A stretch of 23,281 nt of DNA, from assembly GCA_023375785.1 (NCBI GenBank), contig SZWC01002435.1, positions 184,613 to 207,893 of the forward strand. The letters run 5' to 3'. Under the pieces are notes generated by a model, which was not told the origin of the DNA, made no database searches, and saw nothing but the letters and a program-made list of their open reading frames with translations. Shown here in pieces: positions 9,800-18,652 of the stretch (position 1 is the stretch's first letter; each line of letters opens with the position of its first letter). The position numbers and the translations under genes were made by a program. Source of the DNA: Penium margaritaceum. Its lineage: Eukaryota; Streptophyta; Zygnematophyceae; Desmidiales; Peniaceae.

Positions 9800-10782
9800 T
9801 ACAAATAATTGTATCACACGGTGGCTTCCACTGAAACTAACCCCAAAACTTTAGAACCACTGATCCTGACTGAGGTTAGGGGGCACACCAATGTGGCTGA
9901 ATAGGAAAAGGCTATGGCAGACAAAGTAAACACTCTTCTTGGGCATGAAGTATTTGAACTGGTTCTCCTGCTGCCTGGCCGAAAAGCCATTGATGTCAAG
10001 TGGATTTTCAAGCTGAAACAAAACCTTGCCGGCATGATCGAGAAATACAAAGCACGGCTGGTGGCTAAGAGTTTCCACCAAATCCTATGTCAAGACTTTA
10101 CTGATATCTACACACCGATCGGCAAGTACGGGACCAGTCACACGTTACTCGTTGTTTCTGTTCCGGAAGACTAGGAGATACATCAAATGGACGAGAAAAT
10201 GCTTTTCTCCACAGTCCCCTTGAGGCTCTTTCACTGTATGTGAAACAGCCAGAAGGTTTTGAGGATGGAACTGATTGCGTGTTGTTCCTGCTCAAGGCGC
10301 TTTACAGACTGAAGCAAGCACCTAGGTGCTGGAACAAAGAAATCATTCCCACCCTAGAAAACGGTGGTTTTACTCAAAGAGTGTGTGATCCTTCTCTCTT
10401 TCTACTGTGGGAGAAACACATCCTTGTTGTAGTGTTGGAGTATGTGGACGACTTGCTTATCTTGTCCCCATCTCTCTCCCACATCAAACGCACCAAAACA
10501 CTACACACTCAACACTAAAGCATGAAGGATTTGGGTGAAACACGCAAGTTCTTGCGAATGACAGTTACCTGGAACAGGGTCACACGCACACTCACTCTGC
10601 ACAGTGGGCGATTCATTGCCCACCTCAATGCAAACTTCCAGCACCTTGTCCAGCACTTGCCACGTCAGCACTCACCCATGAGCCCCGATGTCCATGCTCA
10701 ACTGCTAGATGCACATGCCACAGACTACGGACCAGACTGTCACCCCACGCTCTACCGACAAATCACTGGCAGCTTGTCATAG
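9800..10782 (+). pseudogene. Copia A reverse transcriptase
   Basis: The copia-type RT is split over three frames. 9914-10171 reads EKAMADKVNTLLGHEVFELV, IDVKWIFKLKQN and EKYKARLVAKSFHQI. 10240-10515 reads LKALYRLKQAPRCW and the catalytic box EYVDDLLIL at 10438-10464, with both Asp intact. 10522-10779 reads MKDLGETRKFLRMTVTW and RQITGSLS. In-frame stops lie before 9914 and at 10172, 10516 and 10780, and a frameshift lies near 10200. The domain order and motifs match Ty1/copia RT. It is inactive only because of the frame breaks. Confidence 0.88.
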
Positions 10783-10914
10783 CTGGCATCCACCACACGT
10801 CTTCAAATTTCATACAAAGTCAATGTGTTGGTCTAGTTCAGTCAGCAGCAACACATCACTCATCACAAAGCCTTGCTGAAATTGCTCCACTATGTTCTGG
10901 ACACTGCTGACTTT
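10783..10914 (+). pseudogene. Copia A RNase H, N-terminal part
   Basis: Past a stop at 10780, the frame includes HKALLKLLHYVLDTADFGL, the usual entry to copia RNase H. The coding sequence is cut at 10919 by copia B. The reading continues at 17331 with LAFAPTSDPL, so the two halves fit together when B and one GGTCT are removed. Confidence 0.8.
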
Positions 10915-10919
10915 GGTCT
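10915..10919. repeat. Target-site duplication of copia B, left copy
   Basis: GGTCT immediately precedes the left LTR of B (TGTCAGG at 10920). An identical GGTCT follows the right LTR at 17326-17330. A perfect 5-bp duplication is the integration footprint of copia elements. Confidence 0.92.
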
Positions 10920-11915
10920 TGTCAGGATGAAATCCGCGAGGTGCGGTCCCAACGTTAGTCTGATCGACTCTACTGGTTTACGTCTTTTGTTTTGGGCGAA
11001 TCTGAGACTGAGCGTGAGCTTTCTGGTCGCCTCACGCTATGTGAGCAAGCATTTAGAGACAGTCACTTTTGCGAAGGGAACAACGCGATTTTGTCATTAG
11101 TTTTTTAGCATGGACATCATCATATCATTTATAGGGATTGTCATGAGCTTTCCAATGCACCAAACCGTGCGCGATTCGGCCAAGCATAGCCCAAGTTATG
11201 CTTGCCGGAGCGCAGGTCTCACCCGCCACAAAAGCCTGACGCCGCCACACGTCGTGGCGGCGTTAGGCCTTCCTTCACGTGCGAAGCGCCTTTCCCAAGG
11301 CGCAGATCCCATTGCACGTGCTGTATGGGTCCCCTGCACTGTTTTCATACACCCCCCCCCCCCCCCCCCACTTTTGGGTCGAGTTTGGTGATGGGGTGTG
11401 ACGAGGTTCGAAACCTGTCCGCGGACCTGCAGTCAGAATTTTGACGAAGTCCCCGAGTAACAAAACGTACTACTGAGTTTCGGACGCCGAGCCATGATTT
11501 TGGATAAGTCCCTCAGTAACAACCTGTACTACAGGATCCGGTGGATGATCCACCTGATCAGGTGGATTATCCACCGGACGCCTCGGCAGGCCTTCCGGAG
11601 CAATGTCTCCAGATGGTATCTTTATTACTCAATCCGGTCGATTATCCACCGGATTTCGAGTTGCAGCTGGCTCCCAGAGCCATTGCACACACCCCAACTT
11701 TGGAAGGTCATATCTCCCTCGATACTTGTCCGATTCCGGTGAAACAACTTCCACCAGATTCAACCACTCGTAAACTTTATGGGGCAATAATTTATTTTAG
11801 GATCCGAGCAATCCTCGAGTCGCCACATCCACCGGCGCGGAGTTTCTACTTTCTGGCGACTCGTCGGCGCCTCTCGGCGCCGCACTTGGACATGCGGAGG
11901 GGCAATTTTTCAACA
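10920..11915 (-). repeat. Copia B 3' LTR (left copy)
   Basis: This 996-bp LTR starts TGTCAGGATG and ends CAATTTTTCAACA on the + strand. It matches 16340-17325 at about 95 %. It contains an 18-C run at 11352-11369, where the other copy has only short C runs, and several palindromes (11234-11268, 11286-11303, 11524-11534, 11538-11577, 11632-11654). Its TATA position is mutated to CATAAAG (- strand, 11775-11781). Confidence 0.95.
11538..11577. repeat. 40-bp near-perfect palindrome in copia B LTR
   Basis: The sequence is a large inverted repeat built from two smaller ones: GGTGGATGATCCACC and GGTGGATTATCCACC flank a central TGATCA. Only one base pair of the large palindrome fails. The other LTR has the same structure at 16948-16987 with one more change. 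In the - strand transcript it would fall in the 5' leader. Confidence 0.85.
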
Positions 11916-11926
11916 TTCTCCCCCTT
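11916..11926 (-). promoter_or_regulatory. Copia B polypurine tract
   Basis: On the - strand AAGGGGGAGAA lies directly before the 3' LTR start TGTTGAAAAATTG. It is a typical plus-strand primer for LTR elements and confirms the LTR boundary. Confidence 0.88.
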
Positions 11927-11958
11927 GCACCTGCCATGCCCGCTGCTCCTGCTTGCTC

Positions 11959-12649
11959 TCACTCATCTTCCGCTACGCCCTCCAGCCCATCATAGCTGGT
12001 CATCCCAAGTCCTGCCACGCTCATCGCGTGCCGGTCCGCGGGTTGCGCTTTGGTCAAGCAATCGGCAAGCATGTTGTGCGTGCTACAGTGCTGCAGCACC
12101 ACCTACCCCTTCTCGACCATGTCCCGTGTGTAGTGATAGCGCACGTCGATGTGCTTCATCCTCCTGTGCTGCATCGGGTTGTTTGTCAGTGAAATGGAGC
12201 TGGTGTTGTCCTCTTGCACCACCGTAGGCTCCAGCTGCGGCACGCCCAGCTCCCCCAGTAACCTGCGGAGCCACACCGCCTCCTTGACCGCCTCGGCCAG
12301 CGCGATGTACTCTGCTTCCACTGTGGAGGTGGCAACGCATTCCTGCTTCCTGCTGCACCACGAGGCCGATGCACCCGCGAGGAAGAACATGTAGCCGGAT
12401 GTGGACTTCTGCTTATCCACATCCCCAGCGTAGTCTGCAGCCGTGTAGCAGACCAGACGCAAGGGGTCCACCCGCCCCTTCCCGTCGAACCTCAGGCGCG
12501 CGTGTCGCGTCACCTGCAGGTAGCGGAGGATGCGCTTGACCGCCTGCCAGTGTAGTGGCCCTGGATCGGCCACGTACCTGCTCATTTGGCCCACCACATA
12601 GGCTAGGTCCGGACGAGTCGCCACCATGGCGTACATGAGGTTGCCCACC
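11959..12649 (-). pseudogene. Copia B RNase H
   Basis: The frame from 12648 reads MGNLMYAMVATRPDLAYVVG, then ILRYLQVTRHARLRF, DYAGDVDKQKSTSGYMFFLA, STVEAEYIALAEA and VVQEDNTSSISL, ending KHIDVRYHYTRDMVEKG. This is a copia RNase H with its acidic residues in place. A TAG stop at 12103-12105 cuts off about 45 residues that include NMLADCLTKA. The natural end of the polyprotein is the tga at 11959-11961. The upstream join to RT needs a frameshift near 12655. Confidence 0.9.
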
Positions 12650-13565
12650 GCCGATTGTAGGGCACTCCTACCATATCCTCCCGCTCTTCTTTTGTTTACG
12701 GTGCCATTGCCGCACTTAGTTCACAGGTCGTGGAGACAGGACTGCACACTCGTTTGCACTCCTGCATGCCGGACCGCTTCAACACCTCGGCCACGTATTT
12801 GGCCTGCCCTAGCTCAAGCGTGCGCGCCCTCCGGTTCCACGTAATGCTCACCCCGAGGTAGAACTCCAGCTCCCCCATGTCTGACATCTTGAACATGCTG
12901 CACAGCTGCTCTTTCAGCTACTATAGGCCCGGCAGGTCTGAGGAGCACAAGATCAGATCGTCCACGTAGAGTGCGACAATCTGATGGAGCTTCTTGCTAC
13001 ACCGCACGTACACGCTATGATCTGCCTCACAGCGCTTGAAGCCGAGTTGTTCCATGAAGCTGTCCATCTGTTGGTACCAGCATGAGGGCAATTTTTTTAG
13101 CCCGTACAAGGACTTCCGCAGCTTGCACACCTTGCCCTCCGGCGCCTCCACCCCCTCCGGCACCTCCACGTAGATTTCTTTGTTGATGATTCCGTTGAGG
13201 AAGGCCGTCTTTACGTCCATCTGGTGGAGCTCCATGTCCTTTGTGGCTGCCACCGCAAGGATCACCCAGATGCTTGTGAACTTGGCAACAGGGGCAAACG
13301 TCTCATCGTACTGCTCGCCCTTACGCTGTGCGTACCTCTTCGCCACGAGCCGTACCTTGTACTTGTCCACCACACCGTCCTTTGTGAACTTGGTCTTGAA
13401 GACCCACTTGGAGCCGAGGACCTTGGCATCTTTCGGCCTGTCAACCACCTCCCACGTGTCATTTTCAGCAATGGACGCCAGCTCCGACTTGATGGCGGCA
13501 TCCCACTGCTTCCCCTCAGGCCGCGCAAGCACCTCTTGCACGGTCGTTGGCTCCGTTGATGCAGC
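12650..13565 (-). pseudogene. Copia B reverse transcriptase
   Basis: The long frame 14042-12921 includes the RT: AENDTWEVVDRP, GSKWVFKTKFTKDG, FAPVAKFTSIWVIL, HQMDVKTAFLNGIINKEIYV, LRKSLYGLKKLPSCWY and the intact catalytic box LYVDDLIL at 12957-12968. A double stop TAGTAG (12918-12923) interrupts it, where QQ is probable. The C-terminal part continues as LKEQLCSMFKMSDMGELEFYLG to a TAA at 12696-12698. A probable one-base loss near 12655 then shifts the frame into RNase H. Confidence 0.92.
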
Positions 13566-14069
13566 AAGCATGCACCGCGTCATGCCAATCCATCGACCGG
13601 TGCCTGCGTCAAAACGCTTCCCTGCTCTCTGTTGCCTCCCGATGTGGCACGGCACTTTTGGTGGCGTCTCCTCGCTCTGCTTCGATCCTTCCGACTCTGC
13701 CCGCTCCAGTGAATCACGGACCGGATGGCTCCCCGAGGATCTCTCCTGCTCCGGCGAAACATCGAGTGGACGGGCGGCGCGTCCGGAGGATTTTTCTCCG
13801 ACGCCCGACGCGAACTCAGCCAGGAGTGCGGGCTTTGGCCCCCGCGGTGCCTCTTTCGACGGATCATTCTGCCAGATCTCCAGCTCAGCTGCATCGTCGT
13901 CAGAGTCCTCCGTGTTGGCTGCTGCATCTACTGCACTGCCACACTCCGACCCCGCATCATCGACCTCCGCGTCCGCCGGCTCCTCCTCGTAGTCAAGGAG
14001 TTGGAACCACTCCCCCTGTTTTGGAGTGTTCCCGATGCTCATGTCATTGCTGCTGCTGCTGAAGCTCTC
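13566..14069 (-). pseudogene. Copia B acidic linker between IN and RT
   Basis: The start of the 14042-12921 frame is rich in Glu, Asp and Ser (DDAGSECGSAVDAAANTEDS, DDDAAELEIW), then basic toward RT. Copia polyproteins have a variable linker here. It follows the integrase tail after a TAG stop at 14070-14072, so it belongs to the same original frame. Confidence 0.75.
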
Positions 14070-15095
14070 CTACTTGTCAAACTCGACATCACAACTGCGG
14101 ATGATTTCTTGCGTGTGCGGGTCCCAGAGCTGATACGCCTTTTGCGCGCTCTCGTAGCCGAGGAACAAGCACGGCTTCGCCCGCGGTTCCAGCTTGTTGT
14201 CACATCGTTGCGCCGCCTGCACCATCGCGTACGCCTTGCACCCGAACACTTTCAGGTGTGCCACGTTTGGCTTGCGCCCGCTCCAAACCTCTTGCGGCGT
14301 CTTCCAGCCGCCCTCGCCCTTCAGCACCACTGTTGGGGTGAGGTTGATGGTGTAGCTCGCTGTACGCACAGCCTCCGCCCAGAACCCTCGCAGTAACCCC
14401 GTATCCACAAGCATGGTCTGCACCATGTTTAGCAGCGTCTGGTTCGCTTGCTCTGCCACTCCGTTGGACTCTGGCAAGTACACCGTAGTGGGTTCCCACT
14501 TAAAGCCCTGCTGCTTCATCCACCCGCTGCAACCCATGTACTCTCTGCCATTGTCGCTGCGTAGCGCTCTGACCTTTCAGCCAGTCTGCCTCTCCACCTA
14601 TGCGATGTACTCCTTAAGCCAGTCCAGGACCTTGCCTTTCCGCTTCATGAAGTAAACGTAGAGTTTTCTACTGCAATTGTCAATGAAGGTGACAAAGTAT
14701 CTCAAGCCACTATTTGACGGCGTTTTGAACAGTCCGCATATGTCACTGTGCACGACCTCCAGAAGGCCCTTTGCACGAGCCTCGTTCTCGTTGAACGGCT
14801 TGCGCCGTGCCTTGTCCAAAATACAAGGCTTGCACTTTTTGTGTGCTGCTGCATCTGCTGCCGCGTCTGCACCGTCGATGACGAGGCCACACACCATGTC
14901 GCGCTTTGCCATGTCCTTAACGGTTGCGGGCACCGAATGCCCCAACCGTCGGTGCCAGAGCTCTAGATCAGCGCTTCCTCCCTTGGCCGTGTTGACGACG
15001 CGCTCCTGCGAGTCCGCTGCGTCCGATGTCGCGGGGACCACCTTGGTCTCCATGATGTAGAGACCACCCTCGTGCTTCGCCTCCAGCACGACCTA
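14070..15095 (-). pseudogene. Copia B integrase
   Basis: The pre-integrase region reads LELWHRRLGHSVPATVKDM with CKPC downstream, giving the HHCC zinc site. The core keeps all three acidic residues: Asp in VVHSDICGLF, Asp in RALRSDNGREYMG and Glu in PESNGVAEQANQ. The tail AYQLWDPHTQEIIRSCDVEF is the post-integrase motif. Stops: TAG 15093-15095 (before VVLEAKHEGG), TAG 14598-14600, TGA 14577-14579 and TAG 14070-14072. Without them it would be a normal copia integrase. Confidence 0.92.
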
Positions 15096-15470
15096 GCCGT
15101 CGTCGTAAATGCACACCACTGCACCTTTCCTGTGGAAGAGCACCTCATACCCCTTGTCCATCAAGCGGCTGAAACTCAGGATGTCAGCCAGGTCGGGGAC
15201 GTGCTGCACATCACGAATTGTGCACAACTCCTTCTTACCGCCCACCACGACTTCCACCTCCACGTCGCCTTGGCCGGCCGCCGGCTCGACTTTGTCGTTC
15301 GCGACCACCATCGACTTGGAGAACTTCTCGTAGGTGACGAACCCCACCTTCTCGGCTTGGGTGTGCTCCTCGGCCCCCGAATCCAGGCACCGCCTATTGG
15401 CCTTCTTAAGGAAGTGGTTCTTGTTGCATTTGAGGAGCGACCTGCCCTTGCTGTTTTTGCCGCCGGTCTT
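15096..15470 (-). pseudogene. Copia B aspartic protease
   Basis: The frame downstream of the zinc knuckle carries CLDSGAEEH, with the catalytic Asp codon at 15383-15381, so the D-S-G-A active site is intact. It continues GFVTYEKFSKSMVVANDKVE and IRDVQHVPDLADILSFSRL, the conserved C-terminal motif of copia proteases. The domain is whole until the TAG at 15093-15095. It is in frame with the knuckle but not with the gag start. Confidence 0.88.
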
Positions 15471-16225
15471 CTCCTCTTCCGGGCACTCACGGACCCAATG
15501 GCCCTCCTTGCCGCAATGGCGACACGCACCTTTCTTGGCGCCCTTCTTGTTGTCGCCTTCCCGTCACTTCCTCGGCCCTCGCTTCCGCCACCACGCATTT
15601 TGCTTACTAGGGCCGATGAGGAAGACGAGGACTCCCCGCAGCTCCGACACTGCGCCTCGTTGCGGATGTACCCTACGACCGCGCCATAGGTGAGCTTGTC
15701 CTCCAACCATCCTCCAAGGACGGTGATGAGTGGACCCCAACTGTCAGGTAGGGCCATGAGGAGGGCCATCGCCTGCAACTGCGTGCCGGTCTTCCACCCC
15801 ACGTCATTGCATTGCGAGGCGAGCAACTCGATCTGCTGCATGGCGAAGATGACATCATCTCCCTCCAAGATTCTCACCGTGAGGAGTCGCTTCATCGCGA
15901 AGATTTTGTTCGCGAGCGACTTGGATTGGTGGATGGCGCAGAGCTTTTGCCAAGCTTCAGCTGCCAGCTTGCAGCCTTGGAAGTAGTCCCACTGCAACCC
16001 GGCTGTCCCGGACACCAGCACCATGAGCGCCTCCATGTTCTTCTTTTCGAAGGCCTGCTTCTCTGCGTTCGCAGCAGTTGCCTCTACGAGCACCTCCTTT
16101 CCCAACATGATATCCAGCAGCCCCTTATACGAGAGGTGCAGCTTGAAGTGCCACCTCCATAGCCCAAAACCCGGGCCGCCCGCAGACTTCTGAATGGGCT
16201 GCGTCTCTTTCTGCGCCATGTGCAC
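15471..16225 (-). pseudogene. Copia B gag
   Basis: The open frame starts at 16225 (MHMAQKETQ; a second Met at 16219 is equally good). It reads through LWRWHFKLHLSYKGLLDIML, WDYFQGCKLAAEAWQKLCAI and VRILEGDDVIFAMQQIELL, the usual helical copia gag. A Ser/Gly/Arg-rich stretch follows. The intact zinc knuckle CRHCGKEGHWVREC (15524-15483) lies in another frame, so an indel occurred around 15560-15600. The open frame past this point is out-of-frame translation. Confidence 0.88.
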
Positions 16226-16322
16226 ACCTGCTACTCCGACGGGTTCTCGAACTTCACCGCGACGTCCAAGATGACGATCGCGTGCGCTGCGAAAGACGTG
16301 AACGTTGGAGGCGTTCAGACCC
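16226..16322 (-). other. Copia B leader between primer site and gag
   Basis: This is a short untranslated stretch of about 100 bases between the primer-binding site and the first gag Met. No motif is recognised. The spacing is compact, so most of the transcript leader is LTR-derived. Confidence 0.6.
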
Positions 16323-16336
16323 GTGGACCCATAACC
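16323..16336 (-). promoter_or_regulatory. Copia B primer-binding site, half-tRNA type
   Basis: Three bases inside the 5' LTR, the - strand reads GGTTATGGGTCCAC. From memory, this is complementary to the anticodon arm of initiator-Met tRNA (GUGGGCCCAUAACC), with one G-U pair, and not to the tRNA 3' end. Drosophila copia is known to prime from such an internal iMet half-molecule. Confidence 0.65.
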
Positions 16337-16339
16337 TTT

Positions 16340-17325
16340 TGTTAGGATGGAATTCGCGAGGTGCGGTCCCGACGTTAGTCTGATCGACTCTACTGGTTTA
16401 CGTCTTTTGTTTTGGGCGAATCTGAGACTGAGCGTGAGCTTTCTGGTCGCCTCACGCTATGTGAGCAGGCATTTAGAGACAGTCACTTTTGCGAAGGGAA
16501 CAACGCGATTTTTTCATTAGTTCTTTAGCATGGACATCATCATATCATTTATAGGGATTGTCATGAGCTTTCCAATGCACCAAACCATGCGCGATTCGGC
16601 CAAGCATAGCCCAAGTTATGCTTGCCGGAGCGCACGTCTCACCCACCACAAAAGCCTGACGCCGCCACACGTCGTGGCGGCGTTAGGCCTTCCTTCACGT
16701 GCGAAGCGCCTTTCCCAAGGCGCAGATCCCATTGCACGTGCTGTATGGGTCCCCTGCACTGTTTTCATGCACCTCCCCCACTTTTGGGTCGAGTTTGGTG
16801 ATGGGGTGTGACGAGGTTCGAAACCTGTCCGCGGACCTGCAGTCAGAATTTTGACGAAGTCCCCGAGTAACAAAACGTACTACTGAGTTTCGGACGTCGC
16901 GCCATGATTTTGGCTAAGTCCCTCAGTAACAACCTGTACTACAGGATCCGGTGGGTGATCCACCTGATCAGGTGGATTATCCACCGGACGCCTCGGCAGG
17001 CCTTCCAGAGCAATGTCTCCAGATGGTATATTTGTTACTCAATCCGGTCGATTATCCACCGGATTTTGAGTCGCAGCCGGCTCCCAGAGCCGCTGCGCAC
17101 ACCCTAACTTTGGAAGGTCATATCTCCCTAGATACTTGTCCGATTCCGGTGAAACAAATTCCACCGGATTCAGCAACTCGTAAAATTTATAGGGAAATCA
17201 TCTATTTTAGGATTCAAGCAATCCTCGAGTCGTCAAATCTTCCGGCGCGGAGTTTCCACTTTCTGTTGGCTCGTTGGCGCCTCCCGGCGCCGCACTTGGG
17301 CATGCGGAGGGGCAATTTTTCAACA
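16340..17325 (-). repeat. Copia B 5' LTR (right copy)
   Basis: This 986-bp LTR is the promoter-bearing copy for the - strand element. It starts TGTTAGGATGG and ends TTTTTCAACA on the + strand. It holds the same palindromes as the left copy: a 15-bp stem at 16654-16688 and the 40-bp one at 16948-16987. Differences from the left copy cluster in the part from about 16990 to 17310. Confidence 0.95.
17185..17191 (-). promoter_or_regulatory. Copia B LTR TATA-like box
   Basis: TATAAAT on the - strand lies about 135 bases inside the 5' LTR. Transcription would start about 30 bases further, near 17155, which leaves some 815 bases of R-U5 leader. The 3' LTR has CATAAAG at the same place. Confidence 0.5.
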
Positions 17326-17330
17326 GGTCT
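17326..17330. repeat. Target-site duplication of copia B, right copy
   Basis: GGTCT is identical to 10915-10919 and directly follows the terminal CA of the right LTR. Confidence 0.92.
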
Positions 17331-17847
17331 TGCTTTTGCCCCCACGTCAGATCCACTCTAGGATGGGTTCTATGACAGTGACTATGCGCGTGGCAGTGGG
17401 GCTCGAAGCTGGGGATGATATGTCTTTCGTGTGTGGGCCACGGGTGTGTCATGGCGTAGCACAAAATAGTCATTTGTGGCATGCATTGTGGTAGAAGCAG
17501 AGTACATGGAAATGGGTGAAGCCGCCTGCAAAGGAATTTTGCTGGCATGTTTGCCTGAGGGATTGGGTTTGTATGTGCCTGCCGTGCCACTGCATATTGA
17601 CAGCACATCAGCGTGCTACATTGCAGCGAATGACGGCATGTTCCATCCACGCACAAAACACATTAGTGTGAAACACCACTTTGTTCATGAAGCAGTTGAA
17701 GCAGGTTTTGTACAGGTCTGTTCCATCAAGGGTGCTAATCAGCTTGCTGAGTTCTTGACCAAAGCCCCTCCCTCTCCTTCATTACATCAACAACTGCAAC
17801 AGCTTGGTTGCACACCTGTCGCACTCATGTCCAAGTGGGTATGTTAA
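17331..17847 (+). pseudogene. Copia A RNase H, C-terminal part
   Basis: After the copia B insertion the RNase H of A resumes. The catalytic region DGFYDSDYARGSG follows an early stop (about 17359). After further breaks, the frame 17476-17847 reads VVEAEYMEMGEAACKGILLA, LHIDSTSACYIAAN, KHISVKHHFVHEAVEAGFV and NQLAEFLTKAPPS, ending MSKWVC. The acidic residues are in place. The stop codon taa (17845) overlaps the LTR start TGTTAA. Confidence 0.88.
17830..17841 (+). promoter_or_regulatory. Copia A polypurine tract candidate
   Basis: The purine-rich tccaagtgggta directly precedes the LTR start TGTTAAC. It is weaker than the tract of copia C at the homologous place (ccaaggggg at 21781-21789), probably through mutation. 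Confidence 0.5.
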
Positions 17848-18419
17848 CTCTCTCCTGTACATGTTTCTCTTTGTCGTGGCCATGAGTGTACAGGGCATGC
17901 TGACGCAGGGAGCAGAGGCGACGCACAATGAGTGCATGTGCCACCAGTGGGCTGGCCATATTCGCCTAATGGCTTCATCCATGTGCCCGTCTCCTTCTCA
18001 ACAGTATGGCCCTTGCCAGGCTTGGCAGCCAGAAAATGTGTCTTTAACGACCTAGATCTATCCCACTCACTTGCTTGAATCAACCTGTGTTCAGTGGCTA
18101 GCACACCTAGATTAGTCTAACATGGGAACTATTTGTAGACACAAGGACCTAGCCAAGGCACAAACAGGAAAACAGTGGCAGTTTAGTTTTCAGTCCTTAA
18201 AAGGCATTGGCTCTCGATTTTGGGAATGCGCCGGCAAGCTTCGCTCACCAGCCGCCGAGTGAGCTTGCTTAACGAGTCTCACCTGTAGGAACTCTTAGAG
18301 GTTGTCGTGCTAGGTTGACGTGCAATATCCATGGCCGCCCATGAGACTCCCTCTAACTCCATCAATCCTGAACCATTTTGACTTAAATCCGTTGCATCAT
18401 ATCCGTGGTGCTGTTCTTA
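17842..18419 (+). repeat. Copia A 3' LTR
   Basis: This is a 578-bp direct repeat of 5847-6424. It starts TGTTAACTC and ends near gttctta. The gypsy sequence resumes right after it with gtaataatcc, which on the - strand codes for the MDYY end of the first protease half. Confidence 0.85.
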
Positions 18420-18645
18420 GTAATAATCCATTGGGCAAGTGTGGAACTCCATGTCGTACACCAACTCACCCATGTGGACCTTGTGGTTGACGAGAGGACT
18501 GCCGCACTCAACCACTCCGGACACCTGCCGCACCTTGGTCGACATTCCCAGTTGCCGAGTAAGCTCCAACCTCATCGCCAACCTGTTGTTGAAGAAGTTG
18601 TGGCTCCCGCCGTCGTCCAGCAGACCACGTAGCTTCCTCCAACCC
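18420..18645 (-). pseudogene. Gypsy G protease N-terminal piece
   Basis: On the - strand the frame reads RGLLDDGGSHNFFNNRLAMR, then VSGVVECGSPL, VHMGELVYDM and FHTCPMDYY. LLDDGGSHNF is the aspartic protease active-site box of Ty3/gypsy elements, with DDGG (18617-18606) where D-S/T-G-A is usual. The frame leads straight to the insertion point of copia A. The rest of the domain is at 5846. Confidence 0.8.
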
Positions 18646-18652
18646 TTGAACA

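Larger units (their letters stand above)
10920..17325 (-). mobile_element. Copia element B, innermost, complete but decayed
   Basis: This is a full-length 6.4-kb Ty1/copia element on the - strand. The 5' LTR is at 17325-16340, then come the primer site, a gag-pol frame from 16225 to 11959, the polypurine tract at 11926-11916 and the 3' LTR at 11915-10920. The flanking GGTCT duplications are perfect. The LTRs differ at about 50 of 985 aligned positions by hand count. The coding part is GC-rich and keeps every catalytic motif I could check, but has about eight in-frame stops and at least two frameshifts. It is the youngest of the four layers, and it is not closely related to copia A or C. Confidence 0.95.
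5847..18419 (+). mobile_element. Copia element A, interrupted by copia B
   Basis: This Ty1/copia element on the + strand has LTRs at 5847-6424 and 17842-18419, a primer site, gag with zinc knuckle, PR, IN, RT, RNase H and a purine tract before the 3' LTR. Removing copia B and one duplication copy leaves about 6.2 kb, a normal copia length. It sits inside the gypsy protease. A clean target duplication is not visible: the left flank is ttgtt and the right flank gtaat. Many stops and lost catalytic residues show it is inactive. Confidence 0.9.

Noticed and set aside
11405..11415. GGTTCGAAACC, a box-B / tRNA T-arm look-alike in both copia B LTRs (also 16825)
   Set aside because: No box A at suitable distance and no tRNA fold was found. 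The block is itself close to a palindrome, so the match is probably chance.
12083..12361. Several overlapping open frames on both strands inside copia B (for example 11541-12227, 13180-13992, 13725-14396, 15072-15689)
   Set aside because: They are antisense or shifted readings of GC-rich RNase H, linker, integrase and gag sequence, with no domain of their own.
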